Source: Roseburia_C amylophila
Lineage (GTDB): Bacteria > Bacillota > Clostridia > Lachnospirales > Lachnospiraceae
NCBI RefSeq assembly: GCF_025567465.1
Contig: NZ_JAOQKI010000018.1
Location: forward strand, 1 to 52,545
Length of the DNA: 52,545 bases
Direction: 5' to 3'
In this document: in pieces, positions 7,833 to 16,552 of the stretch
How the letters are laid out: each line of letters starts with the position of its first letter
Numbering within the stretch: position 1 is the stretch's first letter
Program-made: the position numbers and the translations under genes
Notes under the pieces: generated by a model
The model's database searches: none
Seen by the model: only the letters and a program-made list of their open reading frames with translations
Told to the model about the DNA's origin: nothing

Positions 7833-8324
7833 ATGATTAAAGTTCTCTTCATTTGTTTAGGCAACATCTGCCGTTCCCCCATGGCAGAATTCATCCTAAA
7901 GGACCTCGTCGCCAGACGAGGTCTCACCGACCGCTTCGAGATAGCCTCGGCTGCCACCAGCACCGAAGAAATCTGGAATGGCATTGGGAATCCGATTTAC
8001 CCGCCGGCGCAGGCGGAGCTTAAGAAGCATGGAATCGGGAATACGCCGGAGACCGATTTTCGGGACAAGCGGGCGAGACAGTTGACAAAATCCGATTATG
8101 AGATTTATGATTACCTCATAGGGATGGACGAAAGCAACATCCGGGAAATCGAGCGGATAACCGGGCATCGTGGCGGTAAAATATCCATGCTGCTTTCCTT
8201 TGCCGGAGAGCAGGCAGCAATATCTGACCCATGGTATAGCGGCAGGTTCGATAAGACTTATGCGGATGTAACACGCGGATGCGAAGCATTCTTAGAATAT
8301 CTCATAGAGCAGGGAGAAGTGTAG
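7833..8324 (+). CDS. Low-molecular-weight protein-tyrosine phosphatase
   Basis: The 163-residue length and the N-terminal phosphatase loop CLGNICRS (the CX5R motif) identify a low-molecular-weight protein-tyrosine phosphatase. The general acid aspartate is in the DPWY segment near residue 132. These cytosolic enzymes remove phosphate from tyrosine (sometimes arginine) residues of proteins through a cysteinyl-phosphate intermediate. AAGGAG lies upstream of the ATG. The stop codon touches the ATG of the next gene, so the two are translationally coupled. The first about 170 bases are unusually rich in C-ending codons compared with the rest, and contain a perfect hairpin (7902-7923). No kinase partner is near, so its substrate is unknown. 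Confidence 0.92.
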   Translation: MIKVLFICLGNICRSPMAEFILKDLVARRGLTDRFEIASAATSTEEIWNGIGNPIYPPAQAELKKHGIGNTPETDFRDKRARQLTKSDYEIYDYLIGMDESNIREIERITGHRGGKISMLLSFAGEQAAISDPWYSGRFDKTYADVTRGCEAFLEYLIEQGEV

Positions 8325-9221
8325 ATGATAGAAATCTTATTTGGCGAGAGCGAAGGCGGAGCCATGAAGCTTGCGAAGAACTATCGGCAGCCGGATTATG
8401 AGGATGGACCAACCGCATGGCTTGGGGAAAAGCCGGACAAAGCCACCTTTGAAGACATGTTTGCAGGAGAAGCAGTTGGCGGAACTTCTGCGGAGGTCAT
8501 TATACTGCCATTTATGTTGGACATTGGCAGCCTGAGGGAACCGCTGGATGGTACATATCGGAAGAAGATAATCTTAGAGCAGTATGGTGTCTATTGGAAT
8601 GAGGATGAAAAAGAGGAGCGGGAAGAATTAGAGCAGGCAGTGGAAACCTATGTAAAAGAGCTGCAGCGGATGGAGCAGTTTGCAAAGCAGGGAGAATCTT
8701 TTCGTATCTGGTACAGTAACAAGCCTTATTCCCTGTGCGGACTCTGCCATGCAGTCAGTGTGCTGCGGAAATATGAATGCGCGATATCCGTGGTGCGGCT
8801 GCCGGATTATGTAAGAGAAGAAGAGAATACGACAGTACGCTATTCCTCCTGGGGAGAAGTAGATGCCGGACAGTTTTATCGTTTTCTTCCATTGGAAAAA
8901 GAACTTTCAGAGCATGAGCAGAAAGTATTTGCATCCAGATGGGACGAACTTAAGGAAGAGGATGCACCCCTTCGGGTTCTGATAAATGGCTGTCTGGTGG
9001 GCGTAAAAGAGGATTTTTATGATTTCCTGATTCGAAGAGAACTGCCGGAGGGCGAAATCATACAGGCAAGACTCATTGGAAATCTGTTGTTAAAATATCC
9101 CCTTGGAATCAGTGACAGTTGGTATATGAACCGCATCAATCATATGATCGAGACCGGAGAAATAAAAGTAGTAAAAGAGGCGGATGAAATTTTCCGCCGG
9201 AGCATCAGAAAGGAGCAGTAA
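8325..9221 (+). CDS. DUF1835/DUF3658 domain protein
   Basis: The 298-residue protein begins with a DUF1835-like stretch (MIEILFGESEGGAMKLAK) and ends with a DUF3658-like segment (YPLGISDSWYMNRINHMI, about 265-282). This two-domain arrangement is widespread in Firmicutes and has no established biochemical role. There is no signal peptide or membrane segment, so it should be cytosolic. Its ATG directly follows the stop of the phosphatase gene without a gap, and the nitroreductase starts 3 bases after its stop, so the three form a tight operon. What joins these activities is not clear from the sequence. Confidence 0.75.
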   Translation: MIEILFGESEGGAMKLAKNYRQPDYEDGPTAWLGEKPDKATFEDMFAGEAVGGTSAEVIILPFMLDIGSLREPLDGTYRKKIILEQYGVYWNEDEKEEREELEQAVETYVKELQRMEQFAKQGESFRIWYSNKPYSLCGLCHAVSVLRKYECAISVVRLPDYVREEENTTVRYSSWGEVDAGQFYRFLPLEKELSEHEQKVFASRWDELKEEDAPLRVLINGCLVGVKEDFYDFLIRRELPEGEIIQARLIGNLLLKYPLGISDSWYMNRINHMIETGEIKVVKEADEIFRRSIRKEQ

Positions 9222-9224
9222 GAA

Positions 9225-9746
9225 ATGAACGATATCATAAAAGCAATGGAGACAAGAAGAAGTATCAGAGGTTATAAGGAAGATATGGTGCCGGAAGAGC
9301 TGATTGCAGAAGTAGTGGAAGCCGGAACCTATGCGGCTACCGGAATGGGCAGGCAGTCACCGATTATACTTGCAGTTACCAATAAAGAAGTAAGGGACAG
9401 ACTTTCCAAGGTAAATGCTGAGATTATGGGAACAACCGGCGATCCGTTTTATGGAGCACCGGTGGTACTGGTGGTGTTAGCAGATAAGAGCCGTCCTACC
9501 TATCTTTATGATGGAAGCCTCGTTATGGGCAATCTGATGCTGGCAGCACATTCCTTAGGCCTTGGAAGCTGCTGGATTCACCGTGCCAAAGAGACTTTTG
9601 AGCGGGAAGAAGGAAAAGCAATCTTAAAGGAACTTGGCATTGAAGGAGATTACGAAGGCATTGGAAACTGTGTCATCGGCTATGCAAAAGAACCGGCAAA
9701 AGACGCCGCTCCGAGAAAAACAGATTATGTTCATTATATAAAATAA
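9225..9746 (+). CDS. Nitroreductase-family FMN protein
   Basis: The 173-residue sequence starts with the family signature METRRSIRGYKEDMV and contains the FMN-binding GLGSCWIHRA segment near residue 124. Members are homodimeric flavoenzymes that reduce nitro compounds, quinones or similar acceptors with NAD(P)H. Short forms of this size are common in Clostridia. A good ribosome binding site (AAGGAG) overlaps the end of the preceding gene. It is the last gene of the phosphatase run; no clear terminator is visible before the aspS promoter. The physiological substrate cannot be named. Confidence 0.88.
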   Translation: MNDIIKAMETRRSIRGYKEDMVPEELIAEVVEAGTYAATGMGRQSPIILAVTNKEVRDRLSKVNAEIMGTTGDPFYGAPVVLVVLADKSRPTYLYDGSLVMGNLMLAAHSLGLGSCWIHRAKETFEREEGKAILKELGIEGDYEGIGNCVIGYAKEPAKDAAPRKTDYVHYIK

Positions 9747-9802
9747 AATTGGATAATATAAAGAACATAGTGAAAAAATAGCATCAGATTTGTAAAAAAT
9801 AC

Positions 9803-9831
9803 TTGCAAAACAAAAAAAGCAGTGCTATCAT
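9803..9831 (+). promoter_or_regulatory. Sigma-A promoter for the aspS-gatCAB operon
   Basis: TTGCAA (9803-9808) and TATCAT (9826-9831) are separated by exactly 17 bases. The predicted start lies just upstream of the T-box leader. Confidence 0.75.
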
Positions 9832-9835
9832 AGTC

Positions 9836-10110
9836 AACAACTAGGAGATATAGTTGCAAAAGCTGGGAAAGAGACTCTTACTTTTAGAGGCCGACAGGAA
9901 TACAGCGTCACCGACTGAGAGCGCTGTTTGGAAGAGAAAGCAAAGGGAACACTCTGGAGCCGACTGGCTGAATTACAGTAGGTCAGTACGTAGTGCACGT
10001 TACGCACGAAGAGAGGGAAGATGAAGCATTCATTTTCCAATGCGGGTGGTACCGCGGATAAGAAGATTATTCGCCCCGGAATACGAGTCAGTATTCCGGG
10101 GTTATTTTTA
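9836..10110 (+). promoter_or_regulatory. T-box riboswitch leader of aspS-gatCAB
   Basis: The about 300-base leader between the promoter and aspS contains the conserved T-box sequence GCGGGTGGTACCGCGG at 10042-10057, whose GGTA element pairs with the free CCA end of an uncharged tRNA. It is followed by a strong terminator hairpin (arms 10074-10084 and 10091-10101, CCCCGGAATAC) and a T-rich tail. Upstream sequence from about 9860 should form Stem I with a specifier codon. Several GAC triplets (Asp) occur there, but I could not fix the specifier with confidence. Expected behaviour is transcription of aspS-gatCAB when the matching tRNA is uncharged. Confidence 0.9.
10074..10110 (+). terminator. 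T-box regulated terminator
   Basis: Perfect 11-bp arms CCCCGGAATAC/GTATTCCGGGG with a 6-base loop are followed by TTATTTTTA. This is the off-state hairpin of the aspS T-box. Confidence 0.9.
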
Positions 10111-10151
10111 TACTCCGGGCTGACAATCATATCAGAAAAGGAGTAGATAAG

Positions 10152-11897
10152 ATGAGCAACATTTACAGAGACGTAACCTTAAATCAGGTAAGCGAAAACG
10201 ACATTGGAAAGACACTTCGGGTAGCAGGCTGGGTAGAGAATATCCGTGATCATGGCGGCGTATCCTTTATTGATTTAAGAGATATGTATGCAGTAATGCA
10301 GATTGTAATCCGGGATGGAAAACTGTTAGAGGGAATCCGCAAGGAGCAGGCAGTTTCCATAGAAGGTCTGATTGAAAAAAGAGATGAAGAGACCTACAAT
10401 CCAAAGATTCCGACCGGAACCATTGAATTAGAGGCAAAGAGCGTAGATATTTTAGGAGAGGTTTATACACAGCTTCCATTTGAAGTAATGACCAGTAAGG
10501 AAGTCCGCGAGGATGTCCGGTTGAAATACCGTTATCTGGATTTAAGAAACCAGAAAGTAAAAGACAATATTATTTTCCGTTCCAAGGTAATTTCATTCTT
10601 AAGAGAGAAAATGACAGAAATGGGATTCTTAGAGATTCAGACTCCGATTCTTTGTGCATCTTCTCCGGAGGGCGCAAGAGATTACATCGTGCCATCCAGA
10701 AAATACAAAGGAAAATTTTATGCATTGCCACAGGCACCACAGCAGTACAAACAGCTTCTGATGGTATCCGGATTTGATAAATATTTTCAGGTTGCACCAT
10801 GTTTCCGTGATGAGGATGCAAGAGCAGACCGTTCACCGGGAGAGTTCTATCAGCTTGACTTTGAAATGAGCTTTGCAACCCAGGAAGATGTATTTAAGAT
10901 TGGTGAAGAAGTACTTTCTGCAACCTTTGAGAAATTCGCACCGGAAGGCAGCAAAGTAACGAAAGCACCATATCCAATCATCAGTTATAAGCAGGCAATG
11001 TTAGAGTTCGGAAGTGACAAACCGGACCTTCGGAACCCACTTCGTATCATCGATGTGACAGAGTTCTTCCAGAGATGTACCTTTAAGCCATTTATCGGAA
11101 AGACCGTAAGAGCCATCCGCGTACATGCAGAGATGTCCAAAGGTTTCCATGAGAAACTTTTGAAATTTGCAACCGGAATCGGAATGGGTGGATTAGGATA
11201 TCTGGAAGTATTAGAAGATGGAAGCTACAAGGGACCGATTGACAAATTTATCCCGGATGACATGAAAGAAGAATTCAGAAATCTGGCAGGTCTTGAAGTA
11301 GGAGATACCATTTTCTTCATGGCAGATAAAGAAGAGCGTGCCGCATATTATGCAGGCATGATTCGAAATGAATTAGGCGAGAAGCTGGATTTAATTGAGA
11401 AAGATGCATACCGTTTCTGTTATGTCAATGATTTCCCAATGTTCGAGCGTGACCCGGAGACCAAGAAAATCGGATTTACCCATAACCCATTCTCCATGCC
11501 ACAGGGCGGCTTAGAGGCACTCAATACCATGAATCCGCTGGACATCTTAGCATACCAGTACGATATCGTCTGCAACGGTGTGGAACTTTCCTCCGGTGCA
11601 GTCCGTAACCATGATATGCAGATTATGGAGAAAGCCTTTGAAATCGCAGGTTATGATAAAGAAGTGCTGAAAAATAAATTCGGCGCATTATACAATGCAT
11701 TTCAGTTTGGAGCACCGCCACACGCAGGAATGGCTCCTGGCATTGACCGTATGATTATGTTACTGCGTAACGAGGATAATATCCGTGAAGTCATTGCTTA
11801 TCCGATGAACGGAAATGCACAGGATTTGATGTGCGGAGCACCAAACGAAGTAACCGAGCAGCAGTTAAGAGAAGTTCATATCAAAGTACGTGATTAA
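10152..11897 (+). CDS. aspS: Aspartate-tRNA ligase
   Basis: This class II aminoacyl-tRNA synthetase has 581 residues, the usual bacterial size. An N-terminal OB-fold anticodon-binding domain covers about 1-105. Class II motif 2 (FRDEDARADRSPGEF) lies near residue 218 and motif 3 (GMAPGIDRMIMLL) near 540, with a bacterial-type insertion domain between. It charges tRNA-Asp with aspartate. Because gatC, gatA and gatB follow directly in one operon, the enzyme may be non-discriminating and also make Asp-tRNA(Asn) for amidation; sequence alone does not settle that. Expression is under the T-box leader. AAGGAG precedes the ATG. Confidence 0.96.
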   Translation: MSNIYRDVTLNQVSENDIGKTLRVAGWVENIRDHGGVSFIDLRDMYAVMQIVIRDGKLLEGIRKEQAVSIEGLIEKRDEETYNPKIPTGTIELEAKSVDILGEVYTQLPFEVMTSKEVREDVRLKYRYLDLRNQKVKDNIIFRSKVISFLREKMTEMGFLEIQTPILCASSPEGARDYIVPSRKYKGKFYALPQAPQQYKQLLMVSGFDKYFQVAPCFRDEDARADRSPGEFYQLDFEMSFATQEDVFKIGEEVLSATFEKFAPEGSKVTKAPYPIISYKQAMLEFGSDKPDLRNPLRIIDVTEFFQRCTFKPFIGKTVRAIRVHAEMSKGFHEKLLKFATGIGMGGLGYLEVLEDGSYKGPIDKFIPDDMKEEFRNLAGLEVGDTIFFMADKEERAAYYAGMIRNELGEKLDLIEKDAYRFCYVNDFPMFERDPETKKIGFTHNPFSMPQGGLEALNTMNPLDILAYQYDIVCNGVELSSGAVRNHDMQIMEKAFEIAGYDKEVLKNKFGALYNAFQFGAPPHAGMAPGIDRMIMLLRNEDNIREVIAYPMNGNAQDLMCGAPNEVTEQQLREVHIKVRD

Positions 11898-11909
11898 GGA
11901 GGAAAAACA

Positions 11910-12206
11910 ATGGCAAATGTGATTTCAGATGAAACCATGGAATACGTTGGAATCCTTGCAAAGCTTGAGCTTTCCGAAGAGGAAAAAGCAGCAGCAAAAA
12001 AAGACATGGAAAGCATGTTAGATTATATTGATAAATTAAACGAACTGGATACATCCGGTGTAGAACCGATGTCCCATGTATTTCCGGTGCATAATGTATT
12101 CCGGGAAGATGTAGTAACCAATGGTGACGGCGGCGAGGATACCCTTGCCAACGCGCCGGAGCGCAGAGACCGGGCATTTGTTGTACCAAAGACCGTAGAT
12201 CAGTAA
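11910..12206 (+). CDS. gatC: Asp/Glu-tRNA(Asn/Gln) amidotransferase subunit C
   Basis: At 98 residues, with IAKLELSEEE near the N-terminus and a DTSGVEPMSHV segment near 50, this is GatC. It is the small subunit that wraps around and stabilises the GatA-GatB interface of the tRNA-dependent amidotransferase. It starts 12 bases after aspS with AAGGAGG and is followed 15 bases later by gatA. Together with aspS this order argues for a role in Asn-tRNA formation, with Gln-tRNA formation also possible. Confidence 0.94.
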   Translation: MANVISDETMEYVGILAKLELSEEEKAAAKKDMESMLDYIDKLNELDTSGVEPMSHVFPVHNVFREDVVTNGDGGEDTLANAPERRDRAFVVPKTVDQ

Positions 12207-12221
12207 AGGAGGCGGCAGAAG

Positions 12222-13685
12222 ATGAATTTATTATCACTGACAGCAGTAGAGCTTGGAAAGAAAATCAAAGCCCATGAAGTATCAGTAGAAGAAGCTACAA
12301 GAGCCGCCTTAGATGCCATTGCAGCAAAAGAGGATGCGGTACACAGTTTTGTTACCGTAGATGAAGAAGGTGCAATGAAGCGTGCGGCAGAAGTGCAGAA
12401 GCTCATTGATGACGGCACATTGACAGGACCGCTGGCAGGAGTTCCGGTTGCAATCAAAGATAATATGTGCACAAAAGGAATGCTGACCACCTGCAGTTCT
12501 AAAATTTTATATAACTTTATTCCGACTTATACCGCAGAAGCAGTATTAAATCTGGAAAAAGCCGGAGCAGTAATTCTTGGAAAGACCAACATGGATGAGT
12601 TTGCCATGGGAAGTACCACAGAGACCTCTGCTTTTGGAGAGACCAAAAATCCATGGAATACCGAACATGTACCGGGCGGTTCATCCGGCGGAAGCTGTGC
12701 TGCAGTAGCAGCAGAAGAGTGCTTCTATGCATTGGGTTCTGATACAGGTGGCTCCATCCGTCAGCCGAGTGCATTTTGTGGTGTCACAGGAATTAAGCCA
12801 ACCTATGGAACCGTATCCCGATATGGGCTGATTGCCTATGGTTCTTCTTTGGATCAGATAGGACCGGTTGCCAAAGATGTGACAGACTGCGCAACCATTT
12901 TAGAGACAATTACTTCCTATGATAAAAAGGATTCTACTTCCATTCAGAGAGAAGAGACCGATTTTACCAGTGCATTAGTCGATGATGTGAAAGGAATGAA
13001 AATCGGTATTCCAAGAGATTATTTTGGAGAAGGACTGGATGCAGAAGTAAAGGATGCTATTTTAGCAGCCGCTAAGAAATTAGAAGAAAAAGGTGCTATC
13101 GTAGAAGAGTTCGATTTGAGCCTGGTAGAATATGCAATCCCTGCTTACTATGTAATTGCAGATGCAGAAGCAAGCTCCAACCTTGCCCGTTTTGATGGCG
13201 TAAAATATGGCTATCGTACGAAAGACTACGAAGGACTTCACAACATGTATAAGAAATCCCGTTCCGAAGGCTTCGGAGCAGAAGTAAAACGTCGTATCAT
13301 GTTAGGCTCCTTTGTTTTAAGTTCCGGTTATTATGATGCATATTATCTGAAAGCACTGCGTACGAAAGCATTGATTAAGCAGGCATTTGATAAAGCATTT
13401 GCAAAATATGATGTTATCTTAGGACCGGCAGCACCGACCACCGCTCCGAAGTTGGGAGAGTCCTTAAGCGACCCGCTGAAAATGTATTTAGGCGATATCT
13501 ATACCGTATCGGTGAACTTGGCAGGACTTCCGGGAATCAGCCTGCCATGCGGCATCGACAGCAAGGGACTTCCGATTGGCATGCAGTTGATTGGAGACTG
13601 CTTCAAGGAGAAGAATATCATCCGTGCCGCTTATGCCTTTGAACAGACAAGACCATATCAGCACAGCCCGTTAGCAGCAGAATAG
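12222..13685 (+). CDS. gatA: Asp/Glu-tRNA amidotransferase subunit A
   Basis: The 487-residue protein is an amidase-signature enzyme. The Ser-cisSer-Lys triad is visible as Lys in AGVPVAIKDNM (about 80), the Ser-rich GGSSGGSCAA loop (about 150) and the nucleophile segment GSDTGGSIRQP (about 175). GatA hydrolyses glutamine and passes the ammonia through a tunnel to GatB. AAGGAGG lies before the ATG. Length and motifs are normal, with no sign of decay. Confidence 0.96.
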   Translation: MNLLSLTAVELGKKIKAHEVSVEEATRAALDAIAAKEDAVHSFVTVDEEGAMKRAAEVQKLIDDGTLTGPLAGVPVAIKDNMCTKGMLTTCSSKILYNFIPTYTAEAVLNLEKAGAVILGKTNMDEFAMGSTTETSAFGETKNPWNTEHVPGGSSGGSCAAVAAEECFYALGSDTGGSIRQPSAFCGVTGIKPTYGTVSRYGLIAYGSSLDQIGPVAKDVTDCATILETITSYDKKDSTSIQREETDFTSALVDDVKGMKIGIPRDYFGEGLDAEVKDAILAAAKKLEEKGAIVEEFDLSLVEYAIPAYYVIADAEASSNLARFDGVKYGYRTKDYEGLHNMYKKSRSEGFGAEVKRRIMLGSFVLSSGYYDAYYLKALRTKALIKQAFDKAFAKYDVILGPAAPTTAPKLGESLSDPLKMYLGDIYTVSVNLAGLPGISLPCGIDSKGLPIGMQLIGDCFKEKNIIRAAYAFEQTRPYQHSPLAAE

Positions 13686-13699
13686 GAGGAAAGAAGATT

Positions 13700-15130
13700 A
13701 TGAGTAAACAGTATGAAACCGTCATCGGACTGGAAGTCCATGTGGAACTGGCAACTAAGACCAAAATCTTCTGTGGCTGTTCTACTGCATTCGGAAGTGC
13801 GCCAAATACACACACCTGTCCGGTCTGTACCGGTATGCCGGGCTCTCTTCCGGTTTTAAATAAACAGGTGGTAGAATATGCCATGGCAGTAGGTGTTGCC
13901 ATGAATTGTGAAATCAACCAGTATTGTAAATTTGACCGGAAGAACTATTTCTACCCGGACAATCCTCAGAACTATCAGATTTCCCAGCTTTATCTTCCAA
14001 TCTGCCACGATGGCGGCATTGAGATTGAGACTTCCGAAGGAAAGAAAACCATTGGAATCCATGAGATTCATATGGAAGAGGATGCGGGAAAATTAGTCCA
14101 TGATGACTGGGAAGATGTTTCCCTGGTGGACTATAACCGGTCCGGTGTGCCACTGATTGAGATTGTATCTGAGCCGGATATGCGTTCTGCAGAGGAAGTC
14201 ATTGCTTATCTTGATAAATTAAGAATGATTGTGCAGTATCTTGGTGCATCCGACTGTAAGATGCAGGAAGGCTCCATGCGTGCAGATGTCAACTTATCTG
14301 TCCGTGAAGTAGGAGCAAAAGAATTTGGTACCCGTACCGAGATGAAAAATATCGGTTCCTTTAAAGCAATTGCAAGAGCCATTGAAGCAGAGACAGCAAG
14401 ACAGATTGATTTGATTGAGTCTGGCGAAAAGGTGGTTCAGGAGACCAGACGCTGGAATGATGACCAGGGATATTCCTATGCCATGCGTTCCAAAGAGGAT
14501 GCACAGGATTACCGTTATTTCCCGGAACCGGATTTGGTTCCAATCGTTATCAGTGATGAATGGTTACAGCGCATAAAAGACAGTCAGCCGGAGCTTCGGG
14601 AAGCAAAACGTCAGCGTTATCAGGATGAATTCGGCCTGCCGGAATATGATGCCAACATTTTAACATCTGCAAAGAAAATGGCAGATGTTTTTGAGGCAAC
14701 AACTGCAATCTGCAATAAGCCAAAGAAAGTATCCAACTGGCTGATGGGTGAGACCATGCGAATCTTAAAGGAGCAGAATAAAGACCCGGAGGATATCGCA
14801 TTTTCACCGGAAAATCTGGCAAAATTAATCGAGCTTACTGATGCCGGAACCATCAATGGCAATGTGGCAAAAGAAGTATTTGAGCAGATTTTTGCAGAGG
14901 ATATCGACCCGGATAAATATGTAGAAGAGCATGGATTAAAGACTGTAAATGACGAAGGTGCATTGCGTGATACTATTGCCAAAGTCATCGAAGAGAATCC
15001 ACAGTCGGTAGAAGATTACCGCAATGGGAAAGAAAAGGCAATTGGCTTCTTAGTAGGTCAGACCATGAAAGCCATGAAGGGTAAAGCAAATCCTGGAATG
15101 GTAAATAAAATCTTAAAAGAACTGTTATAA
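13700..15130 (+). CDS. gatB: Asp/Glu-tRNA amidotransferase subunit B
   Basis: The 476-residue protein begins with the GatB hallmark YETVIGLEVHVEL. Cys-rich segments follow (CGCST near 30, CPVCTGMPGS near 43) and FDRKNYFYPDNPQNYQ near 78. The N-terminal kinase-like domain phosphorylates the misacylated aspartyl or glutamyl tRNA. The C-terminal helical and YqeY-like tail (about 330-476) binds the tRNA. It is the last gene of the T-box operon and ends at a bidirectional terminator shared with lgt. Confidence 0.96.
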   Translation: MSKQYETVIGLEVHVELATKTKIFCGCSTAFGSAPNTHTCPVCTGMPGSLPVLNKQVVEYAMAVGVAMNCEINQYCKFDRKNYFYPDNPQNYQISQLYLPICHDGGIEIETSEGKKTIGIHEIHMEEDAGKLVHDDWEDVSLVDYNRSGVPLIEIVSEPDMRSAEEVIAYLDKLRMIVQYLGASDCKMQEGSMRADVNLSVREVGAKEFGTRTEMKNIGSFKAIARAIEAETARQIDLIESGEKVVQETRRWNDDQGYSYAMRSKEDAQDYRYFPEPDLVPIVISDEWLQRIKDSQPELREAKRQRYQDEFGLPEYDANILTSAKKMADVFEATTAICNKPKKVSNWLMGETMRILKEQNKDPEDIAFSPENLAKLIELTDAGTINGNVAKEVFEQIFAEDIDPDKYVEEHGLKTVNDEGALRDTIAKVIEENPQSVEDYRNGKEKAIGFLVGQTMKAMKGKANPGMVNKILKELL

Positions 15131-15194
15131 GAGTTGTGATAAAGCTTTGAAAAGAGCATGACAGAATGTGTTTCGAAAGCACATTCAAATTTAT

Positions 15195-15254
15195 AAAAAA
15201 TCCTGCAGTATGGAAAGTATGTAAGAACAAACTTCCATATTGCAGGATTTTTTG
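15195..15254. terminator. Bidirectional terminator between gatB and lgt
   Basis: The arms AAAAAATCCTGCAGTATGGAAG-like (from 15195) and CTTCCATATTGCAGGATTTTTT-like (to about 15252) are nearly perfect complements. An A-run on the left and a T-run on the right serve both convergent genes. Confidence 0.85.
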
Positions 15255-15261
15255 TTTCCCG

Positions 15262-16038
15262 TTATGGAACCATATCTTTCTTTTGCTTATGTGCCGCCCG
15301 GATAAGATAGCATACGGTTCCCACTACGAATCCAAGACTAATCCACTGGGAAGTGGAGAGTGCTAAAAGATGGCCGCGGACGGCATCGTAACGCACATAT
15401 TCTAACAGGAACCGGAGAATACCATAGACGATGAAATAAATGGCAATGGTATGGGGATAAGATTTCTTTAAATCCAGCACAGCAAGTACAATCGCAAGAA
15501 TCAGAAGACAGATTGCTTCTACTAACTGAACCGGAAACAGTGTCGTATCCGATGGTGCCAGAGAGCCTTCCGGAAACTGTACAGCAAAAGGACCGTCATA
15601 TGGAATGCCATAACAGCAGCCGGCAAGAAAACAGCCGATGCGTCCGAAACCGTGAATCCATGGAATCAGATAAATCAGGTGTGTAATATAAGGCTTGCTG
15701 TTGATATGATGGAATTTTCCAGCAAAAAGAAAGCAGAGAAGTCCGCCAATGAGTCCACCATAGAATACAAATCCACTTGACATGATATAATTAAAATACT
15801 TGGGTTCTAAAAAACGGGACCAGTCAATTTCCCGATAAGAAATGATAAGATACAAAAGCTTGGCGCCTATAAAGGCGCCAAGTAATGTGTATGCTTCTAA
15901 TATAAGAAAATCATCAAAAATCAACTTATATTTCTTAAGGGGGTAAAGTGCAAATACATTTGCAAGGATTACCCCAAGGGTAATCATAAGTCCGTATGAT
16001 GGGATATGAAATCCCAGAATGTTAAGATAAATCGACAT
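15262..16038 (-). CDS. lgt: Prolipoprotein diacylglyceryl transferase family protein
   Basis: This polytopic membrane protein of 258 residues has the Lgt signature HGFGRIGCFLAGCCYG at about 149-164. A conserved YGLMITLGV N-terminal segment and LEYVRYD near 217 are also present. Lgt transfers diacylglycerol from phosphatidylglycerol to the lipobox cysteine of prelipoproteins in the membrane. It runs in the direction away from a small membrane protein gene 30 bases upstream of its start. Clostridia often carry more than one Lgt-like protein, so whether this is the main housekeeping enzyme is not certain. Confidence 0.88.
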   Translation of the reverse strand: MSIYLNILGFHIPSYGLMITLGVILANVFALYPLKKYKLIFDDFLILEAYTLLGAFIGAKLLYLIISYREIDWSRFLEPKYFNYIMSSGFVFYGGLIGGLLCFLFAGKFHHINSKPYITHLIYLIPWIHGFGRIGCFLAGCCYGIPYDGPFAVQFPEGSLAPSDTTLFPVQLVEAICLLILAIVLAVLDLKKSYPHTIAIYFIVYGILRFLLEYVRYDAVRGHLLALSTSQWISLGFVVGTVCYLIRAAHKQKKDMVP

Positions 16039-16067
16039 AGTATCACCCTTTTAAAAAGTCGGTTCTA

Positions 16068-16310
16068 TTATAACAAACCTGCAGATGCAACGCATGCAAC
16101 ACATGCGATGTAAAGCAGTAAGCCTAATACTAATCCGATGATAGAACATACAAGTCCGCCGGTAGCACATTTAGCCTGATTCTTATGTCCGATAGCACCT
16201 AAGATAGTTCCTATAAGACCTAAGATTGCTCCAATCCATCCGTAAACACCAATAGTGAATACATCAACAACGATTGCAATAATTCCTAATACTAATGATG
16301 CAACGCCCAT
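16068..16310 (-). CDS. Small multi-pass membrane protein (DUF4190-like)
   Basis: An 80-residue, glycine-rich hydrophobic protein with about three membrane segments: residues 2-20, 25-42 and 53-76, with a short HKNQAK polar loop between the second and third. The pattern resembles DUF4190 membrane proteins of unknown function. I place the start at the ATG at 16310, which has GGAGG 8 bases upstream; a TTG two codons earlier is possible. It lies upstream of lgt with a 29-base gap, so they may be cotranscribed. Confidence 0.65.
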   Translation of the reverse strand: MGVASLVLGIIAIVVDVFTIGVYGWIGAILGLIGTILGAIGHKNQAKCATGGLVCSIIGLVLGLLLYIACVACVASAGLL

Positions 16311-16469
16311 TTTCAAGTCCTCCTTGGTTTATAAAAATTTAATAAATTACGTAGAAAGTTTATCATTAATATGGAATAATGTCAAATAACGGTTGCAAAT
16401 TTCGAAAAATAGTAAAAAACATCAGGTTTTGTCATATATGAAGATTTTATAAAATTATGGCTGCGAAGG

Positions 16470-16498
16470 TTGAGATTAAAACCGGCTTGAATTATAAT
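16470..16498 (+). promoter_or_regulatory. Sigma-A promoter for clpX
   Basis: TTGAGA (16470-16475) and TATAAT (16493-16498) are separated by 17 bases, 54 bases upstream of the clpX start. The rest of the 240-base gap between the divergent genes is AT-rich and shows nothing else I can name. Confidence 0.75.
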
Positions 16499-16552
16499 AA
16501 AAGCAATGTTTTAGAATCTTAAAACAGATTTGAGAGAATAGGAGAATCAGAT

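Noticed and set aside
10267..15230. Several minus-strand open frames of 60-120 codons opposite aspS-gatCAB
   Set aside because: All are shadows of highly conserved genes on the other strand and lack ribosome binding sites.
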